Shown here in pieces: positions 27,201 through 38,662 of a DNA stretch of 64,000 nucleotides. The stretch covers positions 5,835,501-5,899,500 of the forward strand of contig NC_045142.1 of assembly GCF_008831285.2 (NCBI RefSeq), written 5' to 3'. Below the pieces are notes generated by a model, which saw only the letters and a list, made by a program, of their open reading frames with translations, did not search any database and was not told where the DNA came from. Numbering within the stretch: position 1 is the first letter of the stretch; every line of letters begins with the position of its first letter. Origin of the DNA: Nymphaea colorata. Its lineage: Eukaryota > Streptophyta > Magnoliopsida > Nymphaeales > Nymphaeaceae. The position numbers and the translations under genes were made by a program.

Positions 27201-27504
27201 AATGTTTTTTAAAAGAGAAAATAAAGAGAGAAAAATGGTATTTGTCTTGGGCTCATGCAAAACAAGGGAGCATGTCTGGTTATCGAAGGCACATGTACAT
27301 TATTCAATTTTGTCTTCATTATATGCCAAGACCATTGGGCAAAGGCCTCATGTGCATTGCAGAGATTGCCTGCTGTTGCCCCAACAAATAATTGCTTGAG
27401 ATAAACCTTCTATTTATATAAAGGCATGAAAAAAGATTCTTATATATATATATATGTGTGCATGTGCGCGTGTGGAGGGGCCAGTTCTAGGTGCAGCTCT
27501 CTTT

Positions 27505-27559
<55 letters not shown>
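27505..27559. repeat. (CT)n(AT)n compound microsatellite
   Basis: About nine CT units run directly into about eighteen TA units. Further TA arrays follow at 27,661 and 27,761, and a (CT)(TA)(TG) series at 27,953-28,030. Confidence 0.9.
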
Positions 27560-27562
<3 letters not shown>

Positions 27563-27976
27563 CTTCAATGCTCTGGCTGTCTTCAATGCATCCGGCGGGT
27601 GTGATTTAAAGCATCAGGAGGTATGCTATGAGAAACCAAAAGATTTCTCTATCTAAACCCATATATATATATATATATATATATAAAGAAAGAGATAGAC
27701 CAAAAGGGATGAGAAAATCGTCCACTCTAAACAGATGGAATAGATTGCAGGGTCTGATCATATATATATATATATATATATATATACTCTGTTGGATACC
27801 ATATGCTAAAAAATGAAACATCCATCACTGGAAGTATAAAACCATTGCAAACCATAACTAATATTCCTGAGGCAACTTTTTTAATGATGAACTTTAATTC
27901 ATAGCCATCGGGTACCTACCATATTTTTGTTTTTTTTTCTTCTTTTCTTCTTTCTCTCTTTCTCTCTCTCTCTTTC

Positions 27977-28009
<33 letters not shown>

Positions 28010-28865
28010 CAGTGTGTGTGTGTGTGTGTTGGCGCGCATGTGCATATAGAGTTTTATCGTCTTATTCTTCCAGAAAGCCGCTGTTACTAGTTTTTCAACA
28101 AAAAAATACTGAAGATTTATGGCTTTCCATGGTTAGAAAATCCCACGAAAGCTTTGAAAATCGTCCTCCTCTGATGCGTAATGGATTCTATGGAGCTCTG
28201 AAAGTTGCATCAAACGCATGTGGAAATTTCACTTCATATTGTGATCTACCTGAAGAATTCCGTAGCTTGCTGGTACTGTTTAACTTGATCTGTACTTCTA
28301 TATTTGTTAGTTGTTGCTCGCGCATTAAAAGGGTCATAGTTTGAATCGCACGAATCTAACTAAACGCTTGATTTTTCTTTGTGATCAGCATCATGCAATG
28401 CATCATGCCTGCGCTGGCGAGCTTTGACCACATAAGAATCTTATCCGGTGCATGTTTTCTAATATATATATATATAATTCATGGATGTCTCTATGCAGGT
28501 TTGAATGAAGAAATCTTCTGACTTCTCACACCACACTGCATGCATGATGTCTTTCATTTGAAAGACATATTTATCACGTCTGCCTGATGTATTTTTTTTT
28601 TCTTGGGGACGTCGGCCGCTTATATTTTTCAATCTTTCTTTATAAGAACCAAACTAAAAATTTTGTAGTTGATTACAAATAGAACTTTGCTTTTCAAAAA
28701 CTCAAATAGGCAATGGCTCATGCCCCGTGTTTTGCGGTTGTCACATGATATTCCATGGACCGCAAAACAAATTCCCCTTTAGATTATGTCTTTCCAGATA
28801 GGTATGTCATTTTAGTAGATAGAGAAAAGACTACATAGTTAGAGAAAACATTGACTTGGGTACGC

Positions 28866-28871
<6 letters not shown>

Positions 28872-28950
<79 letters not shown>
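28872..28950. repeat. (TA)32(GT)7 compound microsatellite
   Basis: The longest simple repeat in the window: 32 TA units passing directly into seven GT units. The TA part is self-complementary and could extrude as a cruciform. Confidence 0.92.
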
Positions 28951-29860
28951 TAGATGAAAATATTATATGTTGTCAAGTATAGATGTACCACTAAAAGCAT
29001 CATAAATTATATTAAAAATACCAGTCACCGTTATTGCTTCATAAATTGTCGCTAATACTTATGTGAAAGTTATTTTAATGACAGATTTTTAAGTTTTTAA
29101 CAATTTGATGGTATCAGATACAAAGCAGATAGAACTGGCTGTTGTGAGCAATTGTTCACACCAGCCTATAACATTTGTTTTTTTTTTCATGCATTTTTAA
29201 TTTTTTTTTATGTTAATGCCCCTTAAAATTTGAAATTTAAAATAATAGTATCCTCAACCAAAAATTTCTGGCTCTGCTATTGTATATATATGTGTGTTGA
29301 ATTTTTCTAACCATCTAATATATATATATATAAACCTGTGTAAAAACAACATAAAATAAGTACAAATGTCCATACTTGTGTACTTGTTTATGGTACGATA
29401 GGGAGGAGAAAATGTGAATGGTCCGAGATGGCAGGTGGAGTCGAATATAAAAGAATAAGCAAGGTATGTATTATTTTAATGTGCATATATTCAATTTTCT
29501 TCATAAGTTAAGGTAACTATAATTACCACTTGATGATTAATTAAGTTCAGGTTCATCTAAGGCCGGCTTTAAACGGTTTGATGTGTGTCTCAAAAGCATA
29601 CGCCGTGTTCAAGTAGGAGACGAGAAGAAAAATGATGTAAAGTCTGTTGCTTTCCTAAAAGTGTAACAAATTTTATGAGTTGGTGCAACGGTTTGGGTTG
29701 GGAGCTGGTAGACAGCCAATCTCTAGTTCAAACAGTCGAAATATCAATCCAAAAAAAAGATCATCAGTAAGCGGCACACCTACGTACCAAAAGCAGCCTA
29801 AATCAGTATGGAGCAAAGGGAGTACTGGGAAGACTTTGACCTTCGACTAGGCTTTGGTTA

Positions 29861-30382
29861 GGGGTGAACAAGGAGTTGAGCTACTCGAGTTCGACTCGTT
29901 AAAGCTCGGCTCGTGAAGGAGTTTGAGCCGAGTCATTTGCTTAATGAGTCGAACTTGAGTGCATGAGTCGACTCGTTCAGATAACCAAGTCGAGTTTTGT
30001 TAACGCTCGACTTGACTCAAAAATGATGTGTAACAATTTTTTAAATATCCGACTCATTTTTTTAATTTAAAAACTGATATATTGACATTAATTAATTATG
30101 TAAGTTTTTACAAAAGCTCCTTCAAGTTTGTCAAACCTTAATCGAGTCCAGCTCAATTTATGGCAAATAGTCCATATATTCAAACGAGTTTGTCGAGCCT
30201 TAATCGAGTCGAGCTCAAGTTCAACACGTAACTGTCGAGTCGAGCTCGAGCTCAACATGTAACTGCCAAGTCGAGCTCGAGCTGCTTCTGTCAACCTATT
30301 TTCGAGTTCAAACTCGATGTTTCATTAGTCAAGCCAAGCTCGAGTTGACTGAACTCGGGCTCGACTCGTTTCGTGTTCACTC
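29861..30382. mobile_element. 522-bp MITE rich in GAGTCGAG motifs
   Basis: TTA flanks both ends (29,858-29,860 and 30,383-30,385). The left end starts ggggtgaacaaggagttgag; the right end, read inward on the other strand, starts gagtgaacacgaaacgagtc. Both ends run on into repeated GAGTCGAG/CTCGAGCTC motifs. A TTA duplication fits the PIF/Harbinger superfamily. There is no coding capacity, so it would be mobilised in trans. The middle is AT-rich. Confidence 0.6.
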
Positions 30383-33300
30383 TTAGTCGTGGCATCTTCT
30401 CCTGCTTAACTGGAAGACATGACAAGACAAAGAGTGTGGCCGGGACACCCCACATGACAACCACACGATTTGGATAAGGTGTCTCATGACAACTTGTACT
30501 AGGCATTCAAACACAAGGACTTTGGTGGTGGATCCCGAGAAGGTTAACCCTAATTAGTGGGACATGTCCATTAAGTGGCTTGGTTGTTCATGGGTTCCCC
30601 ATCCTTAATAAAGTAAATACTTTTATAAACATCAATGTAAGTGGTTGGATGTAGGGATTATTTCTTTCACTGGGGGGTCTTGTCGACCAATTAGAGCTTA
30701 GTGGGTGTTGATTTTACGGACCCCGCGTATTTCTTATCTCTTAAGTTTACGAAAAGAGATCCGACCTTTTCTTTACTTACTCAAGAAGATTTCTGGAAAT
30801 ATGCACACTATCAAAAATTATGATTGTATATTTAAAAATTCTTAACTTGGCATATGTAAAAATTTATCAGAAAACTAAAGAATTGCGGAAAATAAACAAT
30901 GTTAACATGAATTGATTCAGATCTTATAAAAATTTAAAAACATTGCTTTTTAAAACGCAACTTAAAAAAAAAAACAAAACTTAATCCTAAAACAATGGGA
31001 GGGTACGAAGCTTTGGTTAGCCTTAGGTTTGAGACCGAGGCGATTTGAAATCATTGAAAACTTTATCCATCGATTTAAGGTCAAACCCTCTCCAGTTGGA
31101 CCTCAAATGTGAGGTTTTCACTATAAACTGACGATTTTAAGTTATTTTTTCACATAGTGGTAAAATCTAGCCTTTGTTTACACTAAGGCACCACATCAAA
31201 GGAATTGTAGCATTGGATTTCAAATCCGAGGCTATCAAACACACCCTAGAAGTTCAAACCTTACCCTATTTCTAACCTTACAAGTACAACTATTTTTGGT
31301 TTTTGCAGTTGGAGATCCTTTTTGGTATGCGCCAATCTCACTCTTCATTGAATTGTTAACCATGAAAATTCAGAAATAAATTCAAAAGCTAGATGGGCAA
31401 GTTGATAAAAATTTTAACTTTCAAACTATTTGCACTAATTCCTACTATTGTTTTATGATCCAAGACTACAAAACAAAGCCCCAATTTTTAATAAGAATAA
31501 GTTGATAGATTCATTCGTACTTTTATCTCTTCAAAACTTAAAGAAGTATAGTATAACTGGTTAGACTAGAACTGCACCAAGGCTGGTCTCTAGTTTAATT
31601 CTCAAGAGTATTATGCTTTTCTGTCTTAAAATAACAGAAAGAGTGCACCGCTGTCATTTTTGATGTCGATGCAGTTTAGGACCTGAGGCGGTAAAGATGA
31701 ATCTCTCGCTCACCGGAAATTTCTCGACCCCACAATGAGGTCAAAATGAAGCAAAATCATAGCTAAAATTCTTTTTTATCTCAACCAACCAACCATTAAT
31801 TGGGCAGCAGCAAGATGTCACAGGCTGATGGCGACCTGCAGGATTTGGTTAAGCTACATATGTTACGGGTTAGCCCGGAATCCGATCCAGTAGTACAATA
31901 GAAAATGACCGAGTCCCCGGAAAACATTCAACAATCCGAGAAGCTTTGACGTGGTCGGAAGCGGACCTCCACTTACAAGCGGAGTCCGGTCAGATTCAGC
32001 TAACTAAACTAAGTGCCCGAGGGAGGTTTTGGCTGAACTTGGGCGGAATCCGGCTAAAGTTTTAGCTTCTGAATTCAAACCTCTACGGACCGTCCCTTAG
32101 TCAATTTGGTTTGTACGTTCAACCGGCAGTTATCAATGCCATGAAAGCCATGGGGGCAGTCAAAGTCATGAGTCTTTGAAAAAGAGGGATTGAGGGATGT
32201 GAACAAGGCAAGGAAGAAGATAAGAGCAAAATTTTCAAGCTTACTTTTATGCCAATATTTTAGAAAGAATTATTATTTATCATGACTTTTTAATAAGAGC
32301 TCTACTTTTTATTAAAACTCTCAACTAAGAGTTTAAAGTGAGTTTCTATTCACTTGAGAGGCCCTATGGATGACATCCTTAAAAACTTATTTGAAGAAAC
32401 CTTTTTTTTTTTTTGTGTGTGGTGAAAATCAAGTTCTTTTAATGGCTAAACACAGTTTTTTATGAATATCGGGTAAGGAAGGGCATTATCCAGGTTTTGG
32501 GGAAACTGAGTTTTTATCTAATTTTCATGTCATTCAGGCACACTACTATTTTTTTTTTTTAAATATTACTCTTAACACTATAGTACATTTTCACCAGTTT
32601 TATTTTATAAGTCAACAAAAAATTCACTTCACGCCTTTATTTAACAAAGTGCTATTTTGGTGTCAAAATGTGTTAACAAATGATCTGTTGCGATAATTTA
32701 ATAGTTTTACTAAAAGAAGTGTAGTCCTTGTTATGAAGATCAAACGTGATTCTTGCTAAACTATGAGAACAATGAGTTTGAAAATGAAAATTGTCCATGC
32801 CGTTAACTGTACATTCATTGGCAGAGATAGATATAAAGTTTAGGGGTTTTACTGCGGCTTCTAAGAGGTTTTAATGCTTGTACTTTGCTTTTCTTTCTCA
32901 AAAAGAAAAAACTTACTGTCAGCAAGAAAAATTAAAAAAGACACTGCCGCCCATTTACAAAGAAAAAGGTGACCGGATAGATCGAATTGTGCCCATCAGC
33001 GGAACCAGACATGTTCAAAGTTTTACCTTTTCTGAAGTAAGCTTATTAAAGAATAAGCTTATAAACTTACAAATCCTTCATAATTCCTTCTATTGAAAGT
33101 GATAGAATAATGAAAAAAATGTTGTAGAATTGAGATAAAGACTTGCTTGTGTACAAGTATTGTCATGTAATCAAACTCTACACGTACTTGTTTAGAAACG
33201 AGAAATTTTCACAAGCTGTTCTAAATAATTTTTTTTTTTTTTGCAGAAAAGAAAGAGAGGTAAGATTCAGAAGAAATAGCAAGCAACGCTCTCATGTTTT

Positions 33301-33660
33301 GATAGCGTACGTTGAGGTGGTGAAATCAGACACGAAATTACCTGAAATCTTTGAATTTGAGCGTGTGATCTCTCGTTAATCTTGTGACCAATGGACCTCC
33401 CAAAGTTGGCTTCTTGTCCAAGTTTGCTAACAAAGTCGCCAAGAAAGTGGTATTCAAGTATCAACAAAGTTGAAAAAAGCAGGAGAAATATCCAATTACC
33501 AGTATGGAGAGGAGGAAGAGCAGCCGAGAGTGACATCCTTCGTTGGTCGATTGAAGAGGGACGTGGTTGCTTGTGTCCAAAGTCGGGAGAGAGAGAGAGG
33601 GAGGGAGGACCCACAAGCAGGCCTGTCCGCGTCCTGACCTGGGCAAATGCCTCGAAGGAG
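30383..33660. other. Spacer upstream of the PP2C gene
   Basis: No gene recognised. It holds a further ggatttcaaatccgaggc fragment at about 31,213-31,250 and degenerate repeat sequence. Open frames at 33,143-33,614 on both strands overlap each other and match no family. A GA-rich tract at about 33,587-33,608 lies roughly 1.2 kb upstream of the PP2C start codon and may belong to its promoter. Confidence 0.45.
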
Positions 33661-33699
33661 CCAGCTTTAAAATCCCCTGCATATTTTGGGGGTGCTCTC

Positions 33700-34769
33700 T
33701 AAATTCCGGGGATACTTTCTCCGGAGAAGACGAGTAAAAGTAGGCTTAAAAGGAGCCTTGTTGTTCATCGACCCCCCAACTTTCTCTCCACCAGAAATCT
33801 CAAAATCATCAGCCCAACAATTCTCATACCCTCCTCTTTCAATCTACCTTCCCCTTCTGGATCTCCCTCTCTCTTTCTCTTCCTTTCTTTGATAGTAGCC
33901 CTTCAGATTTTGCCACAGAATTCTCCTTTATTTTTTGTTTGTTCTTTTCGGCCAAGGGGTTTTCCTCCATCATTGAAGCGATTGATTATCAAGGTATGCT
34001 GAGAATATGGCGCAAAACTTGCATCTTTTTCGTTTCAACTGGTTCTACTTCCGTTTTCACCAATACCCATTTGTTCTGGCCCTGAGATGTTTTGTGATTG
34101 GGTTGAGATTCACCAAGTGTATGTGTTTCCAACTCTCCCACAGGGCTTTCTGCAACGTGGGTTGTGGTCTGTGTTTAGTTTGGAAGCAACCTGTTTTTCT
34201 TTTTGGTGCTTTCTTTTCGATACACATCTGATCTAGGTAGAGATTAGCTGGGATGGGTCTAGGATTGACGTTGTTCTTGATCAGGTGTCATGAGGCTGAC
34301 CAGAAGTTCATTTTATTGGGGAGGAAGCTGTTTTATTAACTCAGATATCCATCTGTTCTAGCCCTGTGATTTTTTGGGGAGATTTGATTGTGATTCGCCT
34401 TATTCGGGCTCAAACGTCATACAGGCTGTCCAAAATCTTGTACCGGTTGAACGTGTACCGTAGGACTTCAAGCTTTTGCCTCTTTTACGATATATCCTTT
34501 AGCTTTTGAGGATTTCTCTGACGAGTTCAGATTCACAATATTCATATCTGATAAGGCCTTCTGGGATCTAGGACATTGTTGGGATCTTAGATTGCCGAAA
34601 TTTTCTGCCTCTCCTCAAATCCTATTAACTGCTGTTCTTTGGCTGATTTCTGTTTCTGTCTTTCTGCTTCCATCGGTGTCTTGCAGGGTTGGCCGTGCCT
34701 CGACTTGGAAGAAAATAGAAGATTGTATCGATTACTTCCCTTCGGTTTGGTGGGTGATACATATGCAGT
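33700..34769 (+). promoter_or_regulatory. PP2C 5' leader with a 693-bp leader intron
   Basis: A pyrimidine-rich leader (tracts at 33,830-33,890) ends at a donor, atcaag/gtatgctgag, at 33,993. The acceptor tgtcttgcag lies at 34,677-34,686. Splicing removes 33,994-34,686 and joins the leader to the 83 untranslated bases before the start codon. The transcription start is not determinable here, so 33,700 is a rough limit. No convincing TATA box was found; tttaaaatcccc at 33,666 is a weak candidate. Confidence 0.55.
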
Positions 34770-34840
34770 ATGGTTGCTGCAGTTATGAAGATGGTAACGC
34801 CTTGTTGGCGACCTTCCTCTGCCGACAGCGGACCACTTAG
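34763..34840 (+). other. Upstream ORF overlapping the PP2C start codon
   Basis: An ATG seven bases before the PP2C ATG opens a 25-codon frame in another phase, ending at a TAG at 34,838-34,840, inside the main ORF. Its context is poor (C at -3, C at +4), while the PP2C ATG has A at -3 and G at +4. Leaky scanning could therefore reach the main start. It is the only upstream ATG between the leader-intron acceptor and the main ATG. Confidence 0.55.
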
Positions 34841-37467
34841 GAATGGAGGTGTAGCAGGAGCAAGCTCAGGCCGGGTTGAGGGGTTGCTTTGGTACAAAGA
34901 TTATGGGCAGCATCTTCATGGAGATCTCTCAATGGCAGTTGTGCAAGCTAATAGCTTGTTGGAGGATCAGAGCCAAATTGAATCAGGATCTCTGTGTTCT
35001 TCCGATTCTGGTCCTATTGGGACGTTTGTTGGCGTATATGATGGACATGGAGGTCCTGAGACATCTTGTTTTATAAACGATAGTCTTTTCCATCATCTAA
35101 AACGTATGCTTCGTCCCTCTTTTTTTCTGTTTAATTGCATTCATGTGCAGTATGTTGTGTTTTAGATGTTGTAACGAGTGTCAGATGAGGACTTTTGTTC
35201 ATCTCTTCTATTATTATGGTCTGCCAATCCTTTTGGTAATTAGCACGGAATCTTAGAAGCTTTACCATCCATTTGGTTCCTTTGTAAATCTCTGGTTCAT
35301 TTTATTGCTTAGCTAAAGCCAGGAACAATTCGGTCCCCTTTTTTGCATGCTTCCTATTAGAAGGTCCAGTGTTATAGGTACCAAGTGAAATTTCATTCTT
35401 GTCCATGGAAGAGCCTAAGTACATCCCCATTGTTTAATTGCTAGACCTGTTACTTGGCCTTGTGCAGAAAAAAAAAAACAAGATACAAAAAACAAAAGAA
35501 GCATGCCTGATGTGATAATTTTTTATTTATGTCTGAATCTTGGATTTTAACGAGAGTGTCATGGGCTTGCTGTTCTTGTGCTTTATGTGGGATAAGAGCA
35601 GCGTCAGGAGCTTCTTTACGAATATCTGTTGAACTTTCGTTAATTTCATGTTCCTACTACCTAGTAAACTTTTTTTTCAACTTTATTTTGGAAATTCTTC
35701 TATGAGAATTAGAAGGTTCAGTTAGTTTAGAGCTGTCAAAAGTTTTGCTCGCTGCAGTTCGTGGATGTGCTTTATTGACTTTGCAAGTTTGCCTGTGCAG
35801 GGTTCGCATCAGAACAGAGGACGATGTCCGCAGAAGTTATACAAAAAGCATTCGCTGCTACAGAAGAGGGTTTTACTTCTTTAGTCACAAAGCAATGGGA
35901 TTTGAAACCTCAAATTGCAGCAGTTGGGTCCTGCTGTTTGGTTGGTGTTATTTGTGCCGGCACACTATATGTGGCCAATGTTGGAGATTCGCGTGCTGTC
36001 TTAGCAAAATCAGTGAAGTATACAAAAGAGGTTTTTGCAGTTCAGTTATCCGCAGAGCATAATGCTGGGATTGAGTCTGTAAGGCAGGAATTACGTTCAT
36101 TGCATCCTGATGACCCGCAAATTGTAGTATTAAAGCACAGAGTTTGGAGAGTGAAAGGCCTCATACAGGTGATTACTTGTTCCTTTTCCACTGGTGTTTT
36201 ATTGTTAATGGTGTTCTCCATGAGAAAACAAAAGATGGTGCTAAACAATGTCAAGGTTGCTTCCTAAAAAAAAACTTTTTTACTATGTTTCTGCTTGGAA
36301 ACTTTACTTCTTGTCATGCTTTTGGAAAGGCCTCATAATTGGCGCTCCCACAAATAACACTTACCATGATTTGCTTGGACAATTTTCTTGCGACAGATCG
36401 TGGACTTGATCAATACATGATTCGTTAATGTACTGTATCATGAGAATGATGACTGCCAACTCTATAGTGTGAAACTGTGAATTGCACAGAAAACTCGATT
36501 CACAGTCCACGCCTATCTACATTTGCCGACGTATTCAACTTGTGTTCAAGTATCCATCGTATTATAGATTGTTCCTTCTCAAATTGCTGAGGTCCCTGGT
36601 GTATGAGTGAAGTCTCCTCGAGGATAAATAATGAACTAAAATATGCTACCCAATTTTGTCCATTTGACTAGTTCTCTAGCCTTGGAAGTAAGAACAGCTG
36701 GGAACTGGACTTTTCAGCTGCAGAAACTGCTGCTACCAACTTCCATGATGGGATAAGATTTTGATTCATTTTGTACATAATTCCTTCTGTACTTGCTCTT
36801 TCATCTATTGGATGTTTAATGACACCTGTTACACCTAAGCTGTACATATATTATTCATTCAAGAAACAATATTGTGGACTCATACTGACATGGCTTTTCT
36901 TCATCCAGATCTCAAGGTCCATTGGAGATGTCTATTTAAAGAAAGCAGAATTCAACCGCGAGCCATTATATCCAAGATTTCGCTTACCACGACCCATGAA
37001 AAGGCCAATTCTAAGTGCTGAACCAGCAATAACAGTTCACAAGCTAGAACCAAGCGACAAGTTTATCATATTTGCATCTGATGGGCTCTGGGAGCACCTG
37101 AGCAATCAGGAGGCAGTTGATATTGTTCACAACAATCCACGCAATGTGAGAATTGTGATTTACATATAAGTATGTTCTTTCTAATATTACTGCTGTAAGT
37201 AATCTTGATCATATGGGTTATTTGATGCAGGGAATAGCCAGGAGACTTATTAAAGCTGCACTCCGAGAAGCAGCAAAGAAAAGAGAAATGAGGTATTCAG
37301 ACCTTAAGAAAATTGATCGTGGAGTAAGGAGACATTTCCACGACGATATTACGGTTGCAGTCTTATTTCTTGATCATCTATCCGTCGATACTTCGAACCG
37401 CATACCCACATTTTCCATTAGAGGAGGTGCACCTGTACATGCCAGTACCCAGTCTTCACCATTCTAA
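34770..37467 (+). CDS. Protein phosphatase 2C, clade D type (PP2C.D)
   Basis: Exons 34770-35103, 35801-36168, 36909-37145 and 37231-37467, all GT-AG with phases that join, encode 391 residues, close to the family's usual length. The order and wording match Arabidopsis clade D enzymes such as At3g51370: N-terminal CWR, then LLWYKD near 40, EDQSQIESG near 65, GVYDGHGG (Asp91), [11 protein letters not shown] near 169, SRSIGD near 236, [16 protein letters not shown] (Asp292) and HFHDDITV (Asp351, Asp352). The Asp residues bind the Mn/Mg pair of this Ser/Thr phosphatase. Clade D enzymes dephosphorylate the C-terminal Thr of plasma-membrane H+-ATPase and are inhibited by SAUR proteins; that role is by homology. 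After DGHGGPE the usual Arg of the (A/S)RF segment is Cys (SCF), a non-catalytic position. The start is the first good-context ATG after the leader intron. Confidence 0.95.
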
Positions 37468-38605
37468 AGCTTTCATCTTTTTGACAACTTGGATATATCT
37501 ATATGTATTTTTGAGATTCTTTGGTGTAAACTAACCAGCTTAGGTACCACGTTCCACTGGGAACAGTAGACAAGTTTAGCTCATAGCTTCCCAATGAGAA
37601 AAGTTTGTATGTAAATTGCCTTACATTGAAATTTGAGAAATTTTACAGTTTGTAGCAAGACTTGCAGTTCGGTCGTGTCAGCAATAGCTGGGTTGGTTCT
37701 GCCTTTCTCCCTAACTTTGTTTCATTGGTCCTCTCATTTACTTGAGGAGCTCTTAGAATCATGTTAGCTTGGACAAGGCGATCGACCTGTGGATGCAAAG
37801 GACCGTAATCTCTGTCATTGCATTGTCAGAGACGTGCTGAACCACCTGCGCAGTGAACGAACGTTCAGTAAATATGAAGCCTTAGACAACTATTCATCTG
37901 CGTTCAACTATATGGGATAGATTTAACTTAAATTTCAAATTACAGGTCCTTGTAAGTCTGTTGTACGACACCCACAAAAAATCTGGTTTTGTGACAACTA
38001 AGTTTTGTGAAAACCTAGCTAAAGACTCAATTTTAAAAACTTGATTTGAAAATTTGTATTACAAAAGAAAAACTTCTTTTTGGTTGAAAAGTATAGGGTT
38101 TTTCCATATTTTTGCAAAACCCACTTTTGATGCTATTCAAACAGGCCTTAAATGGTGTTTTGAAGGTAACAAAACCTGGTTTTGGTCTGCATCTAAATGC
38201 CCCTTTTAATGCCATCTGGATTTGCATGTCTCAGTTTTCCTTCACCTGTCCATTAAAGCAAGCATGATTCAAATCTATTCCAAATTTCCAAGAACCCTTT
38301 TGGTAACTCGTTGAATAAATTATTTCAAGAAAGCGTGAGCATTGGTGGACTCAGTCTCAACATATGCACATGATTAAAGAAATCACGTTGAGCAGGAGCC
38401 AAAATTTATTAACCCTTTTGGAGTCGTGATTTATCTAAAACAAACATCGGGGCTTACAAACTATGGAAGTGTGGGGGCAACGGCGATATGGATTTTTAAA
38501 GCTACCGCACCGGTTTTGCTAATGTGGCAAGAGACGTGCCAAAAATACATGATTCCTCAAATCCAGAATCTCAAAGCAGATCTAAAATCCAATTTGCTGT
38601 TTTAC

Positions 38606-38662
<57 letters not shown>

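Larger units (their letters stand above)
24226..29860. other. Gene-poor spacer with dense TA, CT and GT arrays
   Basis: No gene recognised. A GC-richer stretch at 24,450-25,020 starts with a small ggcccc repeat and has no identifiable protein. Simple repeats include (GA)n at 26,115 and 26,578, and several (TA)n arrays between 27,440 and 28,950. An open frame at 28,000-28,344 has ordinary composition over about 75 codons (28,055-28,280) and ends at a possible donor, but I recognise no family. Confidence 0.5.

Noticed and set aside
28000-28344. 114-codon plus-strand frame following a TG/TA microsatellite
   Set aside because: Part of the frame is the repeat itself, and the rest matches no family I know; no second exon was found.
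29104-29118. Second primer-binding-site-like sequence (tggtatcagatac)
   Set aside because: Only 10 of 12 bases fit, no LTR end with CA precedes it, and no retrotransposon sequence follows.
33143-33614. Open frames on both strands just upstream of the PP2C leader
   Set aside because: They overlap each other, are low-complexity (Ser/Leu-rich from GA/CT tracts) and have no known domain.
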